A stretch of 64,000 nucleotides of DNA from Ceratorhiza oryzae-sativae (lineage: Eukaryota; Basidiomycota; Agaricomycetes; Cantharellales; Ceratobasidiaceae), in contig JARWMV010000253.1 of NCBI GenBank assembly GCA_030998015.1, positions 248,001-312,000 on the forward strand, read 5' to 3'. Shown here piece after piece: positions 57,880 to 64,000 of this stretch. The notes under the pieces were generated by a model. It saw nothing but the letters and a program-made list of their open reading frames with translations, searched no databases and had not been told where the DNA came from. Each line of letters opens with the position of its first letter. Within the stretch, counting starts at the first letter, position 1. The translations under genes and the position numbers were made by a program.

Positions 57880-60398
57880 CACTGGCAGTTGCTACACATC
57901 ATTACCTGGGGCTCTGTGCCTGGTATCTTACTCATTTGTATCTCTTCTTCAGTCACTTTTGTATTGCAGGGGTAGCATGCTGTAATTTCATCTACAATTC
58001 GACGTTGCCATATTGTACAGCCGGACCAACTAGATATTGCTGTTGAATTGAAAAGGGTGTCTGGATTCTGCAAGGTATCTTAAAGACATCAATAAACTAT
58101 GTTAGTATCTGGCCATAGTATACAAACAAAAGTACATACTGTGTATATCGTCCATTTCCTCATCCATTGGTTCTTCACTGTTGCTTGGCTGATTTTCTTG
58201 TAGTTCAGCTGTCCCGGGGTCCTCTACCGACTGTTTGTCATCCTTCAGAAGTTCAATTGTTCTGATTAATTTCGTGAGAAATAGATGATGCCACTGAACT
58301 AATTATGCTCACCGTAGTATCATTCGTGAGCTATGAGCTTCAGAGATTGTTAGCTCAGAAATAGAGCCTTGAGATTTCGAGGCTTGCAGAGGCGCCCGTC
58401 GACGATCCCAAACGCCTTTCATTGCCAAAAGCTTGGATGCCGAGAGTTGAGACAAACTAAGATATATGCTCTGATCAGCTAGGGGATGATTAGACTCAAA
58501 ATGTGCCTCTAGGTTATATCTCCAGACTGCCAGTGACGTTCAAGAGCAGAGGCTACATATGAGTGGGACATTTGAGCATGGGGAAGTCGACTTTGATTGA
58601 AGTGCTGCCTTGTAAGAGAATTTTGTTGCGTAGGGGCATTTGATTGGCTTGGAGAGATCGATTTGTAGACTGGCGTCTTTACCCTTGCCAGGCATCAGGT
58701 ATGTTTGGCAAACCGAGGAAGAACACAGACAGAATCCACATGGTTCTGATGCCCTATCGACCGAGCTATCGAACAGAATGTGCACTCCCATGTGCTCCAA
58801 TACTTGTGGAGCTTTGGAGCAATTCAGTATTACTGTTGGTGTACTACAAGATGGACAAGCATTGTGATCTCAAGAGCCGTTTGGATCGTGAGTATTTGAT
58901 TCCTTCTCATACAAAAAGCACACTTTTCCTGCCAAATGAATACAACAGTTAGAATTTGCGCCCTTTCCATGTCATCAAGTAAACTACCTGCATAAATATA
59001 TGGAAAGCGCTCTGTCTGAGCAACTTGAGGTAGTTTGGCAAAGTCTTGAGAGGATAAACGATCTGCTAGTAGCGCAGTGATACCCAAAAGATCATCTGTA
59101 GAGAAAACATACGTTGCATCACATGTAGTAGAAGTAAAAAGCACAGGATTAACAGGCTGTAGAAAACGACCAGATATTGTGATGGAAGGCCCATATTGCT
59201 GCGTCCACTGCCAATCCATTTGAGACGCTTCGCCATTGGACGTTGGAGGCATGCTGCATGGAGAAAGACAGAGGACTTGAACTGTAGCATTGGCAGGCTT
59301 TTCGCACAAGCGAGTACTGGTCATTTCGAGTACAGAAAAGCCATCAAATTGAAGTCAATTGACCTGTAGCAAAGCTAAGAATATATGCATTCCACAGTGA
59401 ACCAGCGCAGCAGCGGGATTGTTAATGTGCAGCGCATGTTCTCCAAGAGCTGTTTTGTGGTCGATGATGCTGCATACATCTGTGTTTGTTGTTGAGACAC
59501 TGTACTTCAATAGTCCAGCAACTCGACTCAAACGGTCAGTGGAGTTCTGTTTTGAGTTGAAGAATACCTGGCTGATGGCATGGGCTTTGTGGATCAATTC
59601 CCCATTCACAAGTGTAAGATACGGCGAGGGCGATCCAGGTGTTTCATTTGCCATTTCAGCGCCAGCAAGGTCTTCCAGATCCAGGTGTGATGGATCCACT
59701 GGCATTGATTGTATATGCTGGTTTCCAGATTCTATAGCTTGATTCATATATGAGGCTGCAATTGTCGCTTGCGTAGGAGTTTTTGAACGATTCAGCACAA
59801 GTTCTCCTGAGGGCGACAGTATATCTATCGAGCAATTGGTTGAAAGCATAACAAGCGTAGTTTCTATGATAGATGCTACGGTATTGGGTAATAGTTTATG
59901 GAGCAATTGCCTGCCGCTTTGCCAGGCTGTCAACAGGTGCACATGCTCAACACACACATTGCCCCTCCATACTCCGGGACTTATGTGGTCAACGCCTGAT
60001 GTGATAGTACCCACAGAAGAGTCAATCAAATGAAGCTTTAAACAATGGGGCGCATGGTCCCACTCAGGATGCTCCGCTAGGATGTTAGCACATGTTGTTG
60101 CATTGGACAATCAACTAGCCAGCTGCAGGGTATCCATGTTAGTGTCGTTCCCAACCATAGTCTGAACAATGCCAAAAGTGCTTTCGAGTTGATCAGTGCC
60201 AAGTATGATAAGCCAAAATGAGCCTTTAGGATCTTTAACTTTTGCCTTTGCGAAAGAAATGTATGCATTCTTTATCATGATCATGATATCACCATAGAGC
60301 TGAATGGGTAAGAACCGAGTGGTTTTGGTGGAACAAACATGTAGCCAGAGCATAAGATGTGCAGCTGCAGATAGATGTTCAAGCTGCTCCAATAGCAT
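57880..60398 (-). pseudogene. Transposase-like multicopy basidiomycete protein, interrupted
   Basis: Read 5'-3' on the minus strand: YGDIMIMIKNAYISFAKAKV, then GTDQLESTFGIVQTMVGND, an in-frame TGA at about 60109 where the family (from memory) has Arg, then SNATTCANILAEHPEWD, SPGVWRGNVCVEHVHLLTAW, DILSPSGE, and further open blocks at 59324-58830 and 58800-58330 (with a Cys-pair region FCLCSSSVC, a CxxC-type end and LAVWRYNLEAHFESNHP), then an intron and an acidic exon (SVEDPGTAELQENQPSNSEE) and IPGTEPQ near 57900. The D-x-LE-x-x-FG motif recalls the RNase-H-fold end of P-element-like transposases; this is inference. Several stops mean it is inactive. Confidence 0.6.
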
Positions 60399-60409
60399 AA
60401 GTGATATGT

Positions 60410-62396
60410 CTATGTAGGGCTTAATACATCAGCAAAAAGGTCCCAGTCTATGTAGATTTATAGTCTACGGTAGATATACGGTAGACTTCCCACATCTACA
60501 AGAATCTATGGATTGCTACAGACAAAAGCTGTTCTACGTACTCTCTACTGGAGGGACAACAGTTCTACAAGACATAACATATATCTACAATGCGCTACCA
60601 GTTCTCTACGAGAAAGACTAGGAATACTTGCTGCAGTCACTGGCTGATTACCCAAGGCTTCTAACACGCACTGGGAGGACCAACAACACACGAATAGGTG
60701 AGAGAATAGTAAGTATATAATCTAGTCATGTATTAAGCACAAAATGTAGTACAACTGTGGGTAGCAATAAAAAAATAACATAATCATGCGCGTACGGCAA
60801 GACTCAAATCTCGGTTACATGCGAACATTCGTAGAAAGAAAGATACCCAGCAGCATACAACCCAATCCTGGCACTGGTCGGCAATCTCAGTCTCCACACG
60901 GCAAGTGTCAGTGACCTGCGATAAGCGGCGCAATCCCGGCTGAGGGATAAACAGCCCTGGTCAAGGTGGGCACAACAGGCCAGAGGTGGCGCATATGGTG
61001 GCAAGACAGCCTGAGCCATTGGCGACAGGCAAGTTCTGGATGCCGAAAAAGGTCGCCCAGCAGCCGGGGATTTGATCGGCAAGGATAGGAATTTTGTCTT
61101 GAGGGAGTGCGCGAGCGAGCTTGGCAGACACAAGAGTGGCACCGGCAGGTCCGTACACAAGGACATCGTGTAACATCGAGCCGGTCTGGAGAGCATCACA
61201 GGAGATCTCTGGCCTCCCTAAGCATGGTTGACGCATGGGTCACTGGGACCATAAAACGAGTTCAGATAGGAGAAACCGGTGAAATGGCTGACGCGGGCGT
61301 GACCATGATGGCCGTGGCAGGGGTCGCAACAGCAGGGGAGTGACTCGATCGAGTTGTCATGGTCGGCGGGATCTGAAGATACCTGACGTGCGCAGTTGAG
61401 GGAGTTTGAATAGATTGTCCACTATAGGTATGAGTATGCTTCATGCCCGGCCGAGGTACCGCCCCCGCACTCGCATGCGACGACTCATACACCTATCAAT
61501 CGAGCCACAATCAGTAAATTTATTTAAGGTGTTGGAATGTATCGAGCTTACCAGTCCGTTGTCTGCACTCATCGTATGGGAAACATCAAGTACGGGACAG
61601 TTCCTAGGGGAGACGGCGCCAAGGCTTACATGTCTGTGAGCGAATGGGAGTGCTGTATTTTCGAATGGTTGTGGATAATGTTTCGGACGACAGCCCAAGT
61701 ATGGATTTTCCAACCGAGGGTGAGTGTTCGAGCATCGAACAGGGGAACCGCACACACCATGAGACGCACATGAAGGATGCGTACAAACTGATCCGAGCTT
61801 ACAACCACATGCGGGCATCGTCCGCGAACGCAAGAAACCAGTACATTTATCACCCCAAACCAGAATGCAATGAGGAAAAAAGTTGAGGTTGTGCATGGCG
61901 AGAGCAGGAATAATGATAGGGATTTGGTGAAATAATGATAATTTTTGTTCATGTTGTTAGAGTCAAGGGAAAGTCAGTGGAGGTCGACTTGGGGGTGGTA
62001 TGAGCCATAGGCGAGTTCGTCGTATCAGAATGGAGTCGATCGATGAACACGAGGCGTCTGAGTATGGTGAAAAGCCCAGTGGACAGGTAAACAAGACGTG
62101 AAGTGGAGCTCAACCATCTGAATCCTGACTGGATTCACGACGTTGACCGGAGACCGTGTGGCGAGAACAGCTATATTACACTGAGTTAGTACACTGCTTG
62201 TTGGAATGATATTACACATACTGATAGTAGTACCGCCTCAACCGCGTCTACCCCTTTTAAAACCTGCTGGTTGGCGTGCGCGCTGAATGTTGCTAGCGCA
62301 GCCTTGGGTGGGCGGGTCCGTTGAACTGCCCAATGGCTTGACTGAGGGCCCTTGCCCGCGACCTCGTGCCTGGGACCTCCGCTGAGGTCGTCGTAT
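60410..62396. other. Interval with unassigned open frames
   Basis: 60420-60620 has many short tctac/gtaga inverted motifs. Minus-strand frames at 60961-61236 (signal- or membrane-like, with repeated Cys near GCWATFFG and GCLATICATSGLLCPP) and 61262-61492 (Ser/Thr/Pro-rich) could be exons of one gene; a plus-strand frame at 61644-61886 is an alternative at its own locus. None was recognised. Confidence 0.35.
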
Positions 62397-63987
62397 TCAC
62401 ACACCAGCACCATGAACTACCGCCCGCGCTGGAGCAGGTCTATTGCTGTCGGAACTGGACCGATCGCTGACATCAACATCCATTGCCTCTTCGGCAGGAG
62501 ACCCCTCCTCCTCGTCTTCCCCCTCCCACCCCTCGTCAGAGTTGGAGTTGGGTTCAGGTTCCGCCTCGTATTCGTCGCCGTCCGGGTCATGATTGCTAGG
62601 TGGGGGTTGCGCATCCCTCTCGTAGCGCTTCATGCAATCTTGTTCCCAGTGACGAACGAGGTTGTATATCGGGTGGCTGGCGAAGATGTTGAGGAAGAGG
62701 GTGGGGAAAATCTCAAGGACATCAGAGTCGGCGTCGAGGAACCGACTGAGGGAGATGCTGTTGTATTTGGGGGCCAGGTGGCACGTCATCCGAATGTCGG
62801 AGGGGGGCACAACGGCACACGCGCGCACGCCCCTGGTGGTAATCTTCGGCTGGACCGTGAAGAGTCCGGTCGGGCTGGAGGCCTGGGTGCTCCAGTTTCT
62901 GTATAGATTGATGTAGATGAGGGGTTTGTTGAACAGGTGGCTCAAGTAACCCGGCAATTCAAATACCATTCGAACGCGCCCAGCACGGTAGCCTATAAAC
63001 GAGGTAAGCAATATTCCATATCGCAGACAAGACATAAGACTTATGATGGATCCCCACTTTTTCGTTGCGCCCTGGAACATTCCCGATGAATACCACGTCG
63101 AAGCGGGCGCGATGTATCACCCGGTTGTACTCGTCTTTTTTGGTTGGGTGAGCACAGATCACGTCGATCCAGGAGCCCTCGGCCACATTGAACAGCGGCG
63201 GTGAGTGGAAAAGTCGAGCCCGGGTCCAGATATTGAATCGTTGGTCATCATTCGGTGGCAAGCTCTGGTACGTGGGATGTAGCGACTTCAGGAATACGTC
63301 GATGGCGGGAAACAGGTGGGTAGCGCCATAGTTGTCGGTCAGTTCCTTCGCGGTGACACGTAGCGTGGGAGTCTTGGCGACGACTTGGTTGGGGTTCGGA
63401 TAGAACTGGTCCACATCACCCTGAGGCTGGCCGTCTGGATCCGAATAGTGGGCCGTATGAGTCTCCCACGCCTGGCAGAACATCTCCGAGTTGGCCTCGA
63501 CAACAACACCCGCCTGTTGAAGCTCCTCGGGGTCATCTTCCTCATCATAGAACCACACTTCCCACTCGTCCTCTTCCTTATCTTCGTCTTCATCCTCGTC
63601 CTCGTCCTCGTCCTCACCATCAGCAGCCCTGTCCTCAATCTCTTGGCGCATTCGTCGTGCCTGGTCCAATTTCTCGGCGGCCAAAGGGATCAAAGCGCCG
63701 ATCGCTTTCAGGTGAGCGGCATGCATTGCGATAGCTTCTGTGTGCTGAATGTATATCGCCATTTGCTTTGTTGCGTTCACCTTATTGGACGCCTTGTAGC
63801 AGAGCTTTGCGAAATCAATGTGCAAACGCTCAGAGGTTTTGGTATTGTATCCGTTGGGGGTCCCAAGTCGACAAATAAGGTGAGGATAATGTGAAATCAT
63901 GTGGATTTTCAGGATGCCGTGAAACCCTGCATCGGTCGCGACCGCCCTGAGCGCTTCAAACACGTCTTTGTGTTCATGGAACATCAC
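62397..63987 (-). pseudogene. Plavaka/KDZ-like transposase, C-terminal part
   Basis: The frame enters from beyond the right edge of the window. It reads GFHGILKIHMISHYPHLI, GTPNGYNTKTSERLHIDFAK, YKASNKVNATKQMAIYIQ, a long Glu/Asp tract coded by a gtcctc repeat (63586-63615), then RFDVVFIGNVPGRN; a GTGGGG...ATAG intron-like break at 63056-62998; then GRVRMVFELPGY, a segment to PIYNLVRHWEQDC and an acidic tail ending TGA at 62397. The SERLHIDFAK...SNK signature is typical of Plavaka-family (KDZ-related) basidiomycete transposases. The 5' part is outside the window, so intactness cannot be judged. Confidence 0.7.
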
Positions 63988-64000
63988 TAATGCATTTTCT

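Overview
The window is nuclear DNA of a filamentous basidiomycete. Genes are split by many short (about 50-85 nt) introns with GT-AG and occasional GC-AG borders. Products include eIF3c, the Rieske protein, OSCP, a PIG-H-like protein, fungal CBM1 proteins, a chromodomain-type Ty3/gypsy element and a Plavaka/KDZ-like transposase. A lineage-expanded MYND-finger family plus CBM1 secreted proteins suggests an Agaricomycete of the Rhizoctonia/Thanatephorus kind; that assignment is inference.

Layout. 0.2-6.5 kb: a PWWP/LEDGF-like chromatin protein (-), a doubtful small gene (-), the Rieske subunit of complex III (+), MYND-family copy A (+). 7.4-10.7 kb: a PS-decarboxylase/PsiD-like decarboxylase remnant (-), a degraded fragment, a tiny I9 protease-inhibitor gene (-). 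10.9-16.9 kb: a CpG-poor, gene-free repeat island with a 674-bp palindromic MITE with TA duplication, a solo LTR with a CCCAG duplication, a 113-bp tandem array, a perfect 48-bp inverted repeat, a short LTR and a LINE remnant. 17.1-20.9 kb: eIF3c (-) and ATP synthase OSCP (+), divergent from a 121-bp shared promoter. 21.4-27 kb: MYND copies B and C (-). 29.3-31.5 kb: a TRP/FLC-type membrane protein (+). 32-44 kb: a cluster of four CBM1 genes interleaved with the mitochondrial rRNA methyltransferase MRM2 (+) and two oligoribonuclease (REX2) genes (-). 46.1-46.8 kb: PIG-H/GPI15 (+). 48-60.4 kb: a second repeat island with a complete 6,995-bp Ty3/gypsy chromovirus (375-bp LTRs, AACAT duplication) killed only by TGA codons, an LTR fragment and a degenerate transposase-like gene. 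62.4 kb to the end: the C-terminal part of a Plavaka/KDZ-like transposase (-).

How things work together. Rieske and OSCP are respiratory-chain/ATP-synthase subunits, while MRM2 and REX2 copy 1 (Arg-rich presequence) point to mitochondrial RNA metabolism; this looks like ordinary scatter, not an operon-like system. The accessory features are family expansions (MYND A/B/C; CBM1 x4; REX2 x2).

Two mutation patterns run through the window. In otherwise conserved host genes, breaks are mostly single missing bases in or beside short homopolymers, which looks like consensus error or very recent lesions. In transposable elements, damage is almost purely C-to-T/G-to-A at CpG, which looks like methylation-driven decay. 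Exon borders were placed by eye from splice consensus and reading-frame phase.
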